Positions 37,242 to 45,612 of a DNA stretch of 64,000 nucleotides are shown here, piece by piece. Source of the DNA: Microbispora sp. H13382 (GTDB lineage: Bacteria > Actinomycetota > Actinomycetes > Streptosporangiales > Streptosporangiaceae). Made by a program: the position numbers and the translations under genes. The stretch is from NCBI RefSeq assembly GCF_014161445.1, contig NZ_JABBXA010000001.1, forward strand, positions 310,001 to 374,000, read 5' to 3'. How positions within the stretch are numbered: position 1 is the first letter of the stretch; the number at the start of each line of letters is the position of its first letter. The notes beneath the pieces are model-generated. The model was given only the letters and a program-made list of their open reading frames with translations, did not search any database and was not told the origin of the DNA.

Positions 37242-38155
37242 GCCATCGAGTCTGGCGAGCCGTCCTCAGCCCCGGCTTGGACGTTTCGGAACAGCTCGCC
37301 TCCGTGGCCGCCCTCCTCGGCCAGCCACTGGCTTGGTGGGCACCCGGCGAGGGCGCCGAACTCGCGGGCGAGATGCGCCTGGTCGTAGAACCCGCACTCG
37401 GCCGCCGCGTCGGCCAGCGTGAGCCGCCGCCCTGACACCGCCGCGTGCTGCAGCAGGCGGCGGGCCCGGTCGAACCGCACGACCCGCGCCGCCTCCTTGG
37501 GGGACAGGCCGATCTCCTCCCGGAAACGGCCGTTGAGGTGCCTCGTGCTCCAGCCCACCTCGCGGGCGAGGCCGGACACGGTGACCCGCCCGCCGGCGGT
37601 CAGCGTCCGCCGCCACGCCCGCGCCACCTCGGCCGGCTGCGCCCGCGTGGGGCGAGCGCGCCGGGACAGGACCGCGTCGAGGACCGCGAAGCGCTCGTCC
37701 CAGCCGGGCGCCTCCAGGAGGCGTTCGCGGAGCTCGGCCGCCAGTTGGCCGAGCACCTCGGCGCCGTCCAGGTCGAGCCCGGACAGCTCCCCGGCGGGCA
37801 GCCCGAGCAGGGCCCGCGCGCCGAGCGGCGTCAGCGCGAGCTGCACGCCCGACTGCCGGCCGTCGTGCGTGATCAGCGCGGGGGTGGTGTGCAGCCCGCC
37901 GACCAGCGTGTCGTACGACCCGGGCGGGGTGCGCGGGTCGGGGTGCGCCGCGACGACGAGCGGATCGTCGAGCGTGACGATCATCGTCAGGTACGGCGAG
38001 GGCAGGCCGCGATGCGTGGCCGGAGCGACTCCGGCCTCGCGGTAGGCGCTGTACCACGCGACCAGCTGACGCAGCGTCGGAGCGGGCCGCCGATGGAAGA
38101 ACGTGTTCTCCTCGTGCTCGCCGGTTTCCGCCGCCCGCCGATCCCGAGCCGCCAT
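37238..38155 (-). CDS. AraC-family transcriptional regulator
   Basis: The 305-residue regulator has an N-terminal sensing domain of a DUF6597-like type (WYSAYREAGVAPATHRGLPS) and a C-terminal AraC HTH pair: SGLAREVGWSTRHLNGRFREE and LADAAAECGFYDQAHLAREF, ending WLAEEGG. It controls the coupled VOC gene through a 4-base overlap. The start may lie a few codons upstream. Confidence 0.85.
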   Translation of the reverse strand: MAARDRRAAETGEHEENTFFHRRPAPTLRQLVAWYSAYREAGVAPATHRGLPSPYLTMIVTLDDPLVVAAHPDPRTPPGSYDTLVGGLHTTPALITHDGRQSGVQLALTPLGARALLGLPAGELSGLDLDGAEVLGQLAAELRERLLEAPGWDERFAVLDAVLSRRARPTRAQPAEVARAWRRTLTAGGRVTVSGLAREVGWSTRHLNGRFREEIGLSPKEAARVVRFDRARRLLQHAAVSGRRLTLADAAAECGFYDQAHLAREFGALAGCPPSQWLAEEGGHGGELFRNVQAGAEDGSPDSMA

Positions 38156-38269
38156 CGCCTGCTCCTCCCTCCCGCGTCCCAGTCTCCATCACGCGGAGCG
38201 CGGCCGTCATCGTGATGGTCGACGACGGCCGCGGGAGCGCGGCGAGGCCGGGCTGAGCGTGCAGGTGCG

Positions 38270-38297
38270 GCGGGCGCGGGCCGGGGGACGCGCCCGC
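38270..38297 (-). terminator. Terminator after the phosphotransferase operon
   Basis: GCGGGCGCG (38270-38278) pairs with CGCGCCCGC (38289-38297) around a 10-base loop, about 30 bases past the HPr stop on the minus strand. Confidence 0.6.
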
Positions 38298-38326
38298 AGG
38301 GCGGTCCGGATGCCCTCAGCCGCCGG

Positions 38327-38614
38327 TCAGGCGGCTCCCTCGGCTCCTTCCGCGTCGAGGTCGCGGGACAGCAGGTCCGCGAGGGTGGTCAGGGCCTCCT
38401 CCGCCCCCGGCCCGTCGGCCTCCAGGGTGACCTCGGCGCCGTGCCCGGCCCCGAGGGTCAGCACGCCCAGCATGCTGTTGGCGGGGACGGCCTTGCCGTC
38501 GCCCACGCGGATGCGCACGGGCACGGCCTGCCGCGCCGCCGCCTCGACGAAGATCTTGGCGGGGCGGGCGTGCAGGCCGGAGCGCGAGGCGACCGCCACT
38601 GTCCTTTCCGGCAT
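38327..38614 (-). CDS. ptsH: HPr phosphocarrier protein
   Basis: The 95-residue HPr passes phosphate from enzyme I to EIIA of the phosphotransferase system. The active His15 is in SGLHARPAK, and the second motif PANSMLGVLTLGAGHG includes the regulatory Ser region. It is the last gene of the polyol operon. Enzyme I is not encoded here, so the shared cellular EI must feed it. Confidence 0.92.
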   Translation of the reverse strand: MPERTVAVASRSGLHARPAKIFVEAAARQAVPVRIRVGDGKAVPANSMLGVLTLGAGHGAEVTLEADGPGAEEALTTLADLLSRDLDAEGAEGAA

Positions 38615-38630
38615 CGCTACCTCTCAGACG

Positions 38631-39671
38631 TCAGGGCTCGATGGTGACCTTGATGGCGGCGCCGCGGGCGACGACGTCGACGGCGTCCATGACCTCGTCC
38701 AGGCCGAGGCGGTGGGTGATCAGGTCGGCGACCGGCACCGCTCCCTCGGCGATGAGCCGCAGGGCGCGGGCGTTGTGGGCCGGGCTCGACCCGTTGGCGC
38801 CGACGATGGTCAGCTCCCGGTAGTGCACGAGGTTGGAGTCGCAGGCGATGATCGGGTCGTCCTTCGGCAACCCGCCGAAGAAGCTGATCCGGCCCTGCCG
38901 CGCGGCCATCTGCAACGCCTGCTGCTGCGCCGCCCCGGAGGCCGCCGCCGTGATCACCACGTCGGCGCCCCGGCCTCCGGTCAGCTTGAGCACCTCGTCC
39001 ACGAGGTCGGTCTCGCCCGAGCAGATCGCCGCGTCCGGCCGTACGAGGTCGGCGGCCATGGTGAGGCGCTCGGCGTTCAGGTCGGCGAGGAACACCCGGG
39101 CCGCGCCGCGCGAACGGGCCAGCCGCACGTGCAGGCAGCCGATCGGGCCCGAGCCGACGACGACCACGTCGTCGCCCTCGCCCACACGGGCCAGCTCCTG
39201 CCCGTTGAGCACGCAGGCGAGCGGCTCGGCGAGGGACGCCTCGGCGAACCCGACCCCGTCGGGAATCCGGTTGAGGCCGTCCACGGCGAGCACCTTCGCC
39301 GGCACGACCATGTACTGCGCGAAGCCGCCGTCGTAGTGGTAGCCCATCGACTCCTGATTGGGGCAGACCGTGAGGTGGCCCCGCCGGCACTCCTCGCACT
39401 CGCCGCAGGGGATCGCGGCGATCACCTGCACCCGGTCGCCCGGGCTCCAGCCGGTGACGCCCTCGCCGGCCTCCACGACCTCCCCGGCGATCTCGTGGCC
39501 CATCACCCGGGGCGGCCTGATGTGGTGGTGCCCGAACCGGTAGATCTTCACGTCCGTGCCGCACGTCGAGCAGTTGCGTACGCGGATCTTGACCTCGCCG
39601 GGGCGGGCGACGGGCTCGGGCACCTCCTCCAGGCGGATGTCCCCGGGAGCGTGGAAACGGGCGACTTTCAC
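38631..39671 (-). CDS. Zinc-dependent medium-chain alcohol/polyol dehydrogenase
   Basis: The 346-residue MDR-family enzyme has the catalytic Zn ligands (NCSTCGTD, GHEIAGEV) and structural-zinc Cys cluster CGECEECRRGHLTVC. The Rossmann motif is VVVVGSGPIGCLHVRLA. Within a PTS operon it probably oxidises a sugar-alcohol phosphate, as in galactitol-1-phosphate or other polyol-phosphate dehydrogenases. GTG 39671 overlaps the EIIA stop by 4 bases. Confidence 0.82.
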   Translation of the reverse strand: MKVARFHAPGDIRLEEVPEPVARPGEVKIRVRNCSTCGTDVKIYRFGHHHIRPPRVMGHEIAGEVVEAGEGVTGWSPGDRVQVIAAIPCGECEECRRGHLTVCPNQESMGYHYDGGFAQYMVVPAKVLAVDGLNRIPDGVGFAEASLAEPLACVLNGQELARVGEGDDVVVVGSGPIGCLHVRLARSRGAARVFLADLNAERLTMAADLVRPDAAICSGETDLVDEVLKLTGGRGADVVITAAASGAAQQQALQMAARQGRISFFGGLPKDDPIIACDSNLVHYRELTIVGANGSSPAHNARALRLIAEGAVPVADLITHRLGLDEVMDAVDVVARGAAIKVTIEP

Positions 39672-40135
39672 TCGGAGTCTTCCTCTCCGTCCGGCTGCAG
39701 CAGGTGGATGACCTCGTCGACCTCGGCGGCGGCCCGCAGGGCCGCGGCGCGGTCCGGGTCGAGCAGGATCTGGGCGAGCCGCGACAGCAACCGCATGTGG
39801 CCGTCGCCGCGCGCCGCGATGCCGACGCACACCGTCACCCGCTCACCGTGCCAGTCGACGCCCTCGGGGAAGCGCAGCACGCAGATGGCGTCGTGACGGA
39901 CCGCCTCCTTCGACGTCAGCGTGCCGTGCGGGATGGCCACGCCCTCTCCGACGTACGTGGAGATCGACCGTTCGCGTTCGAGCATGGCCTCGGCGTAGGT
40001 CCCGTCCACCGCGCCGACCTCCTGGAGGACCGCGCCGCACTGCCGGACGGCGTCCTCGAGGTCCGCGGCGGTCGCGGCCGTCCGTACGGCGCGGGGGTCG
40101 AGGGGGAGCGGGGCCGTGCCGGCCCGGTCAGCCAT
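39668..40135 (-). CDS. PTS EIIA component, fructose/mannitol type
   Basis: The 155-residue EIIA receives phosphate from HPr on His70 in VGEGVAIPHGT, a fructose/mannitol-class motif, and hands it to EIIB. It overlaps the EIIB stop by 8 bases and the dehydrogenase start by 4, so translation is coupled. Confidence 0.9.
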   Translation of the reverse strand: MADRAGTAPLPLDPRAVRTAATAADLEDAVRQCGAVLQEVGAVDGTYAEAMLERERSISTYVGEGVAIPHGTLTSKEAVRHDAICVLRFPEGVDWHGERVTVCVGIAARGDGHMRLLSRLAQILLDPDRAAALRAAAEVDEVIHLLQPDGEEDSE

Positions 40136-40436
40136 CGATCGTGCCCCCGTTCTTGATGGCGGCGACGACCCGGGTCACGGCCGGGTCGCCGATGAAGACC
40201 TGGAACGGCACGAGCACGACGCCGGGGGCGCTCGCCCTGGCGCGGTCGGCCAGCCCGGTGTGGCAGACGATCACGTCGGCGTCCGCGGGGATCGAGTTGA
40301 CCGGGGTGTGCTCCACGCTGACCGCAGTGCCCTTGAGTTGCTTGCGCAGCGTGCTCGCCAGCATGACGCTGCTGCCCATGCCCGCGTCGCAGGCCACGAT
40401 GAGCTTGCGGACGTCCTTGCCCTCGATGCTGGACAC
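40128..40436 (-). CDS. PTS EIIB component, mannitol type
   Basis: The 102-residue EIIB has the phosphocysteine Cys16 in KLIVACDAGMGSSVMLA, typical of mannitol-class EIIB. It is a free protein, not fused to EIIC as in E. coli MtlA. GTG 40436 is chosen because AGGAGG lies upstream. Confidence 0.88.
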   Translation of the reverse strand: MSSIEGKDVRKLIVACDAGMGSSVMLASTLRKQLKGTAVSVEHTPVNSIPADADVIVCHTGLADRARASAPGVVLVPFQVFIGDPAVTRVVAAIKNGGTIDG

Positions 40437-40440
40437 GGTT

Positions 40441-41616
40441 CTACGCCTCCTTGGTGGCGGGCACGCTCTCGGCCGCCGTCTCGTTGTCGCGCTTGTCGTC
40501 ATGGGTGTCGTTCGTGCCGGTGGTGTCGCCCGGGACGCCGTCCTGTGCCGGTTCCTCCGGCTGGTCGCCGTTGGCGCGGCCGAAGCCCAGCAGCGCCGCG
40601 GCGACGGCGAAGGACACGGCCGTGGCGATCACGATCCCGGCGATCACCCCGAACCAGCCGCCCTTCGGGGTCACCGCCATGTAGGCGAAGATGCTGCCCG
40701 GCGACGGCGTCGCGACCAGGCCCGCCCCGGTGACCAGGAAGGTGAGCACGCCCGATGCGCCGCCGGCGATCACCGCGAGGATCAGGCGCGGCTTCATCAG
40801 CACGTACGGGAAGTAGATCTCGTGGATGCCGCCGAAGAAGTGGATGATCATAGCGGCGGGGGTGCTGGGGCGCAGGGACCTCGGGCCGAACAGCAGGTAG
40901 GCGATCAGCAGGCCGAGGCCCGGGCCGGGGTTGGACTCCAGCATGAACAGGATCGACTTGCCGTGCTTGACCGACTCGGCGACGCCCAGCGGCCCGAGCA
41001 CCCCGTGGTTGATCGCGTTGTTGAGGAACAGCACCTTGGCGGGCTCGATGATGACCGACGCGATCGGCAGGAGCGAGTGGGAGACGAGCCAGGCGACGCC
41101 GTCGCCCGCGACCTCCGTGACCTTCTCCACGACCGGGCCGATGGCGAGGACGCCGGCGATCGCCGTCGCCGCGCCGACGATGCCGGCGGTGAAGTTGTCG
41201 ACCAGCATCTCGAAGCCGGCCCTGGTCCGCTCGGCGGTGAACCGGTCGACGTACTTGAGGATCAGCGCGGCCAGCGGACCGATGATCATCGCGCCGAGGA
41301 ACATCGGGACGTCGGCTCCGACGACCACGCCCATCGTGGCGACGGCGCCGACCACCGCGCCGCGCTGGGCGTGGACCATCCGGCCGCCGGTGTAGCCGAT
41401 GAGCACCGGGAGCAGGACATTGATGATCGGGCCGACCAGTTCGGCGAGTGTCTTGTTCGGCACCCACCCGGTCGGGATGAACAGGGCCGTGATGAGGCCC
41501 CAGGCGATGAAGGCGCCGATGTTGGGCATGATCATCCCGGCGAGATGGCCGCCGAAGCGCTGGATCGTGGCCCGCACACCGGTGCCGTGCACGGTGGGGG
41601 TGTAGGGCGTGGCCAT
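40441..41616 (-). CDS. mtlA: PTS EIIC permease, mannitol (MtlA) type
   Basis: The 391-residue EIIC has several membrane segments and MtlA-like words: MIMPNIGAFIAWGLITALFI, VLIGYTGGRMVHAQRGAV, ADVPMFLGAMIIGPL, HFFGGIHEIYFPYVLMKPRL. These favour a mannitol or related hexitol substrate. The C-terminus is a short acidic tail without an EIIB domain. It precedes EIIB by 4 bases and follows a 264-base repeat-rich spacer after the kinase. Confidence 0.88.
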   Translation of the reverse strand: MATPYTPTVHGTGVRATIQRFGGHLAGMIMPNIGAFIAWGLITALFIPTGWVPNKTLAELVGPIINVLLPVLIGYTGGRMVHAQRGAVVGAVATMGVVVGADVPMFLGAMIIGPLAALILKYVDRFTAERTRAGFEMLVDNFTAGIVGAATAIAGVLAIGPVVEKVTEVAGDGVAWLVSHSLLPIASVIIEPAKVLFLNNAINHGVLGPLGVAESVKHGKSILFMLESNPGPGLGLLIAYLLFGPRSLRPSTPAAMIIHFFGGIHEIYFPYVLMKPRLILAVIAGGASGVLTFLVTGAGLVATPSPGSIFAYMAVTPKGGWFGVIAGIVIATAVSFAVAAALLGFGRANGDQPEEPAQDGVPGDTTGTNDTHDDKRDNETAAESVPATKEA

Positions 41617-41692
41617 TGGGGTGCTCCTTCCGGGGCGACCGGCCTGGCTGGCCGGCTGGGGGGTTCTCGGGTCGCTGCCATCCCCCGGGCAT

Positions 41693-41850
41693 GAGCAAGC
41701 GAAGCGAGTGAATCAGGGGGTGCGAAGCGGGCGAAGCGAGTGAGGCAGGGGGTGTGAAGCGGTTGAAGCGAGTGAGGCAGGGGGTGTGAAGCGGGTGAAG
41801 CGAGTGGATCGGGGGTGTGAAGCGGGCGAAGCGGCTGAGTCGGCAGGGGC
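41693..41850. repeat. Five tandem copies of an about 32-bp repeat
   Basis: Degenerate copies of a GAAGCG...GAAGCGAGTGAGGCAGGGGGTGT unit occur at 41693-41723, 41724-41755, 41756-41787, 41788-41818 and 41819-41850. They lie between the kinase and EIIC genes inside the operon and have no spacers. On the coding (minus) strand they would form a repeated leader within the polycistronic message. Confidence 0.85.
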
Positions 41851-41880
41851 GGGGGGCTCGACGAGGGTGGTGGGTCGTGC

Positions 41881-42846
41881 TCACGCCCCCCCGGGCGCCG
41901 GGCGAGGGGGTGGGGTGAGCGGCCGGGCCGGGTCGGGGGGACCGATCCGGACGTGTGTGCGGTCGATGTCGGCGGGGCAGGGCATCCGGCTGCCGGGCAG
42001 CCGTACGGCCGCGCCGGCCCAGGCCAGGCCCTCGGCGAGGGCGGTCCCGCCACGGGCTCCGGCGGCGAGGAAGCCCGCCAGCAGGGCGTCGCCCGCACCC
42101 ACGCTGCTGCGCGGCTCCTCGACCGCGCATTCGCCGTACCAGACCTGTCCGTCGTCTTCGGCCAGCAGCGCGCCGTCGGCGCCGAGGCTGGTCAGGACCG
42201 ACCGCGCGCCCATGGCGCGCAGCTTGCCGACCGCGTCGAGCGCGTCGCCGACACAGGCGATCGAGGTGCCGGTGGCCTCGGCGAGTTCGTCGCGGTTGGG
42301 TTTGATCAGGGCGGGGCCGGCGTTCACGGCGGACACGAGGGCGGGGCCGCTCGTGTCGACGGCGAGGTTGATGCCGGCGTCGGCGAAGCGGCGGCACAAC
42401 CCGGCGTAGACGTCCACCGGGACGCCGGGCGGAAGGCTGCCCGAGGCGACCACCCAGTCGGCCGACCGGGCGGCGTCGAGCACGGCGCCCGCCAGTGTGT
42501 CCAGCTCGGCGGGGGTCAGCGCGGTGCCCGGCTCGTTCACCTTGGTGACCGTTCCGTCCGGCTCGGCGATCGCGACGTTCGACCTGGTCGGACCGTTGAC
42601 CGGCACGGGGATCATGTCGATGCCCTCCGCCGAGAGCAGGTCGAGGAGCCGGCGTCCCTCGCTGCCGCCGTACGGGATGACGGCGCACGACCTGACGTCG
42701 TTGGCCAGCAGGGCGCGTGAGACGTTGACGCCCTTGCCGCCGGGGTCGAGGTGCGTGGCGGCCGCCCGGATGACGGCGCCGCGGGTGAGCGCGCCGACCT
42801 CGATGGTGCGGTCGAGGCTGGGATTGAGGGTCAGCGTGAGGATCAT
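41881..42846 (-). CDS. PfkB-family sugar kinase (1-phosphofructokinase/tagatose-6-phosphate kinase type)
   Basis: The 321-residue kinase begins MILTLTLNPSLDRTIEV and has DPGGKGVNVSRALLANDV, the PfkB N-terminal motif. ASGSLPPGVP and RSSVGAGDALLAGFLA, with the catalytic Asp, are the second motif. This subgroup phosphorylates a hexose phosphate. Next to an EIIC of hexitol type and a polyol dehydrogenase, it likely acts on the phosphate product of the dehydrogenase. Its ATG overlaps the regulator's stop (ATGA). Confidence 0.85.
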   Translation of the reverse strand: MILTLTLNPSLDRTIEVGALTRGAVIRAAATHLDPGGKGVNVSRALLANDVRSCAVIPYGGSEGRRLLDLLSAEGIDMIPVPVNGPTRSNVAIAEPDGTVTKVNEPGTALTPAELDTLAGAVLDAARSADWVVASGSLPPGVPVDVYAGLCRRFADAGINLAVDTSGPALVSAVNAGPALIKPNRDELAEATGTSIACVGDALDAVGKLRAMGARSVLTSLGADGALLAEDDGQVWYGECAVEEPRSSVGAGDALLAGFLAAGARGGTALAEGLAWAGAAVRLPGSRMPCPADIDRTHVRIGPPDPARPLTPPPRPAPGGA

Positions 42847-43604
42847 GCGCGGACCACCTCCGGTCCCGCGGCGGCCAGCACGGCCGCCTGGTCGGCGTCG
42901 AGCCCGGTGTCGGTGATCACGACGTCGATCTCGCCGAGCGTCGCGAAGCGCGCCAGATAGGTGCCGGAGAACTTCGTGTGGTCGGCCAGCAGGACGGCGC
43001 GGTCGGCGCAGGCGATCATCGCCCGCTTGATCGCCGCCTCGGCCGGGTCGGGGGTCGTCAGGCCCTTGGCCACCGAGCAGCCGTTGGTGGCCATGAAGGC
43101 GACGTCCACGTTGAGCTGCGACAGCTGCTGGATGGCCCAGTCCTCCACGGTCGCCAGCGTCCGGCCGCGCACCCGGCCGCCCAGCATGAGCACGGTCAGG
43201 TTGGGGCGGGTCGCCAGCGTCGTGGCCAGCGGCGGCGAGTTCACGACGACGGTGAGCTCGCGGTCCGGCGGCAGTGCCTGCACGAGCCGGCTCGTCGTGG
43301 AGCCCGCGTCGATGACCACGGCGCCGTCCTGCGGGAGCTCGGCCAGGGCGGCTTTGGCGATGCGCTCCTTCTCGGCCGTCATCACCTCGTCCCTGGCGGC
43401 CAGGGCGGGTTCGAACCCCAGGCGCTCGACCGGGATGGCGCCGCCGTGCACGCGCCGCAGGACGCCCGCCCGCTCCAGGGCGGTGAGGTCGCGGCGGATG
43501 GTCTCCGTGGTGACGCCGAACCGCTCGGCGAGCCTCACCACGTCGACCCGTCCGGCGTCGCGGGCCATCCGCAGGATCTCCTGCTGCCGCTCCTCGGCGT
43601 ACAT
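42843..43604 (-). CDS. DeoR/GlpR-family transcriptional repressor
   Basis: The 253-residue regulator has the DeoR helix-turn-helix at its N-terminus (EERQQEILRMARDAGRVDV, RLAERFGVTTETIRRDLTAL) and a C-terminal sugar-phosphate-sensing domain (AVVIDAGSTTSRLVQALPPD, then FMATNGCSVAKGL). It heads the PTS operon and probably autorepresses through direct repeats at 43622-43649. Confidence 0.9.
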   Translation of the reverse strand: MYAEERQQEILRMARDAGRVDVVRLAERFGVTTETIRRDLTALERAGVLRRVHGGAIPVERLGFEPALAARDEVMTAEKERIAKAALAELPQDGAVVIDAGSTTSRLVQALPPDRELTVVVNSPPLATTLATRPNLTVLMLGGRVRGRTLATVEDWAIQQLSQLNVDVAFMATNGCSVAKGLTTPDPAEAAIKRAMIACADRAVLLADHTKFSGTYLARFATLGEIDVVITDTGLDADQAAVLAAAGPEVVRA

Positions 43605-43621
43605 CGTGTTGGTTCACCGCC

Positions 43622-43672
43622 GTTTCGATGTTGTTTCGTATGTGTTTATACCCGTCCCTGTTGCAGGGTCAA
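43622..43672 (-). promoter_or_regulatory. Promoter and operator of the polyol PTS operon
   Basis: On the minus strand a -35 TTGACC (43667-43672) and a -10 TATAAA (43645-43650) are spaced by 16 bases. Downstream of and overlapping the -10 are three 11-bp-phased repeats, GTTTCG at 43622 and 43633 and GTTTAT at 43644 (plus-strand reading). DeoR-family proteins bind phased direct repeats, so this is the expected repressor site. Confidence 0.7.
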
Positions 43673-43726
43673 GAGCGGCGGACATCACGAAACGGAAGCC
43701 GGGGGATTCTTCCTGCCTATCCGGCC

Positions 43727-44674
43727 TCAGACGCCCGGGAAGGGAAGGCGCCGCGGCCCGGACGCCGTGCTCACCGCCGCCGACGGGACGTCGGGGAGGC
43801 CGAGCCGGACCCCTGCCAGGCGGGCGGGATCACCGATGACGTCGATGGACGTGACGCGGTCGCCGGTGACGGCGATTTCGAGGACGAACAGCAGGCGTCC
43901 GCGCGGGGCGACCACCGCTCCCACGGAGCCGTTGACGAGAGCGATCCGGGCGAAGCGGGCCATGCGGATGTTGGCGCGTGTCTCCTCCGCGACGGCCCGC
44001 GCGCCGCGCACCTGCGCCGGAGCCGCGGCCTGCCCGCGCAGCGCGAAGGGATCGGCCCGGCGTACGACGTCGGGAGCGAGCACCGCCAGCAGGCCGTCGA
44101 GGTCGCCGGTCCGGGAGGCGGCCAGGAAGGCGTCCACCACCGCACGCTGCCTGGCCAGGCCGGAGGAGGGGACGCCGGCTCCGCCGCGCACCCGGCTCCG
44201 CGCGCGGCTCGCCAGCTTCTTCGCGGCCGCGGGCGAGCGTCGCACGATCACGGCGATCTCGTCGAACGGCACGGCGAACAGGTCGTGCAGCACGAAGGCG
44301 GCGCGTTCGGCGGGCCCGAGCGTGTCGAGGACCACGAGCAGCGCGAGACCGACGGAGTCGGCGAGCACCGCCTCCTCCGCCGGGTCTGAGGTCTCCCCGT
44401 GAGGGGCCGGCATGTCGAGTTCGGTCAGGTCGGTCACGTCCTCACGCCGCCGGCCGCGTGAGCGCAGCATGTCGAGACAGACCCGTCCGGTGATCGTCGT
44501 CAGCCAGGCGGCCGGGTTCTCGACGGAACCGGAGTCGGCGCGGCAGGCGCGCAACCAGGTCTCCTGCACCGCGTCGTCCGCCTCGTCCGCGCTGCCCAGC
44601 ATGCGGAACGCGACCCCTCGCAGATGCCCGCGGGATCGGGCGAAGTGCTCGGCCAATCGAGCCTGGTCGTTCAT
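43727..44674 (-). CDS. SigJ-like ECF sigma factor with C-terminal SnoaL-type domain
   Basis: The 315-residue ECF sigma has sigma region 2 (AEHFARSRGHLRGVAFRMLGS, then AVQETWLRACRA) and region 4 (LPFDEIAVIVRRS-type segment, here VPFDEIAVIVRRSPAAAKKLASRARSR split by the domain). The C-terminal SnoaL-like domain (VVDAFLAASRTGDLDGLLAVL) is typical of the ECF41/SigJ class, but the DGGGK motif of classical ECF41 proteins is not seen. It follows the azoreductase gene on the same strand by about 90 bases. Confidence 0.8.
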   Translation of the reverse strand: MNDQARLAEHFARSRGHLRGVAFRMLGSADEADDAVQETWLRACRADSGSVENPAAWLTTITGRVCLDMLRSRGRRREDVTDLTELDMPAPHGETSDPAEEAVLADSVGLALLVVLDTLGPAERAAFVLHDLFAVPFDEIAVIVRRSPAAAKKLASRARSRVRGGAGVPSSGLARQRAVVDAFLAASRTGDLDGLLAVLAPDVVRRADPFALRGQAAAPAQVRGARAVAEETRANIRMARFARIALVNGSVGAVVAPRGRLLFVLEIAVTGDRVTSIDVIGDPARLAGVRLGLPDVPSAAVSTASGPRRLPFPGV

Positions 44675-44766
44675 CGGTCACCTCTCACCGGCGCGGTTCG
44701 TCCCGTGACGGGAGAGGAACAACGCACGTTCGGGAAGGAGACGCCGGCGGCCCCCGGTGATTATCG

Positions 44767-45486
44767 TCACCGGGGTGTCCGGCCCGCCGGCTCGCCGGCC
44801 AGATCGGACACGGCGGTCCGCGCCGCGGCCAGGGAGTCCGCCGCCAAGGGCGTGAAGCGGGCCAGGGCGGGCACGTCCGCGGCCCGGGTCATCTCGGCGT
44901 GGACGAAGTGCAGGTTCCCCGGAGCCACGCCGAGATCGGTGAAGTACGCCCGGAGGTAGGGCGTCTGGAAGTCGAAGTCCTCGCGGGGCGTGCCCGGCGC
45001 GTAGCAGCCGCCGCGGGCGGTGACCACCACCACCTTCGTCCGCCGGAGCAGGCGGTCTCCGGTGCCGTCGTCGAGGAACGCCCCGGGGAAGGTCACGCGG
45101 TCGATCCACGCCTTGAGGGACGCGGGCACGGAGAAGTTGTACATCGGGACACCCATCAGCACCGTTCCCGCGGCGCGCAGCTCCGTGATCAGTGGCAGGG
45201 TCAGCGCCCACTCGTGCTCCTCGGCGGGCCCCTCGGCCAACTCCGCCACCTTCGGCAGCGGGACCGTGCCGTGCCTCTCCACCCGTATGCCGAGGGAGAC
45301 GAAGGCCGGGGACACCAGCGGGACCGGTTGGGCGGCGAGATCGCGGTAGCGGTACCCGGCGGGCCCGTGGAGACCCCGCCAGATGTCGGCGTAGCGCGCT
45401 GTCAACCGCCTGGTGACCGAGTCGTCGCGGCCGCTGGCGCTGGCGTCCAGGTGCAGCAGCGACGTCCCCTGTCGATGCGAGTGCAT
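44767..45486 (-). CDS. azoR: FMN-dependent NADH-azoreductase
   Basis: The 239-residue flavodoxin-fold reductase contains TSLLHLDASASGRDDSVTRR for FMN binding, VLMGVPMYNFSVPASLKAWID, and the SASG/GVPMYNF signatures of the AzoR family. It reduces azo dyes and quinones with NAD(P)H. The ATG at 45486 follows GAGGAG. It is likely in one unit with the SigJ-like sigma factor downstream. Confidence 0.85.
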   Translation of the reverse strand: MHSHRQGTSLLHLDASASGRDDSVTRRLTARYADIWRGLHGPAGYRYRDLAAQPVPLVSPAFVSLGIRVERHGTVPLPKVAELAEGPAEEHEWALTLPLITELRAAGTVLMGVPMYNFSVPASLKAWIDRVTFPGAFLDDGTGDRLLRRTKVVVVTARGGCYAPGTPREDFDFQTPYLRAYFTDLGVAPGNLHFVHAEMTRAADVPALARFTPLAADSLAAARTAVSDLAGEPAGRTPR

Positions 45487-45612
45487 CGTGAGCTCCTCTC
45501 CGGATGCTTCCGTCACCGGATATGACGTCGCGCGGCCGCCGGAGGTGACCGAGCGGCCCTCCGCTCCGCGCGGGGCCGTCGTGCCGGCCTCCGAGAGTAG
45601 GGTGCTGAGCCC

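Noticed and set aside
41693..41850. Possible CRISPR array
   Set aside because: The repeat units are contiguous, without spacers, and no cas genes are near.
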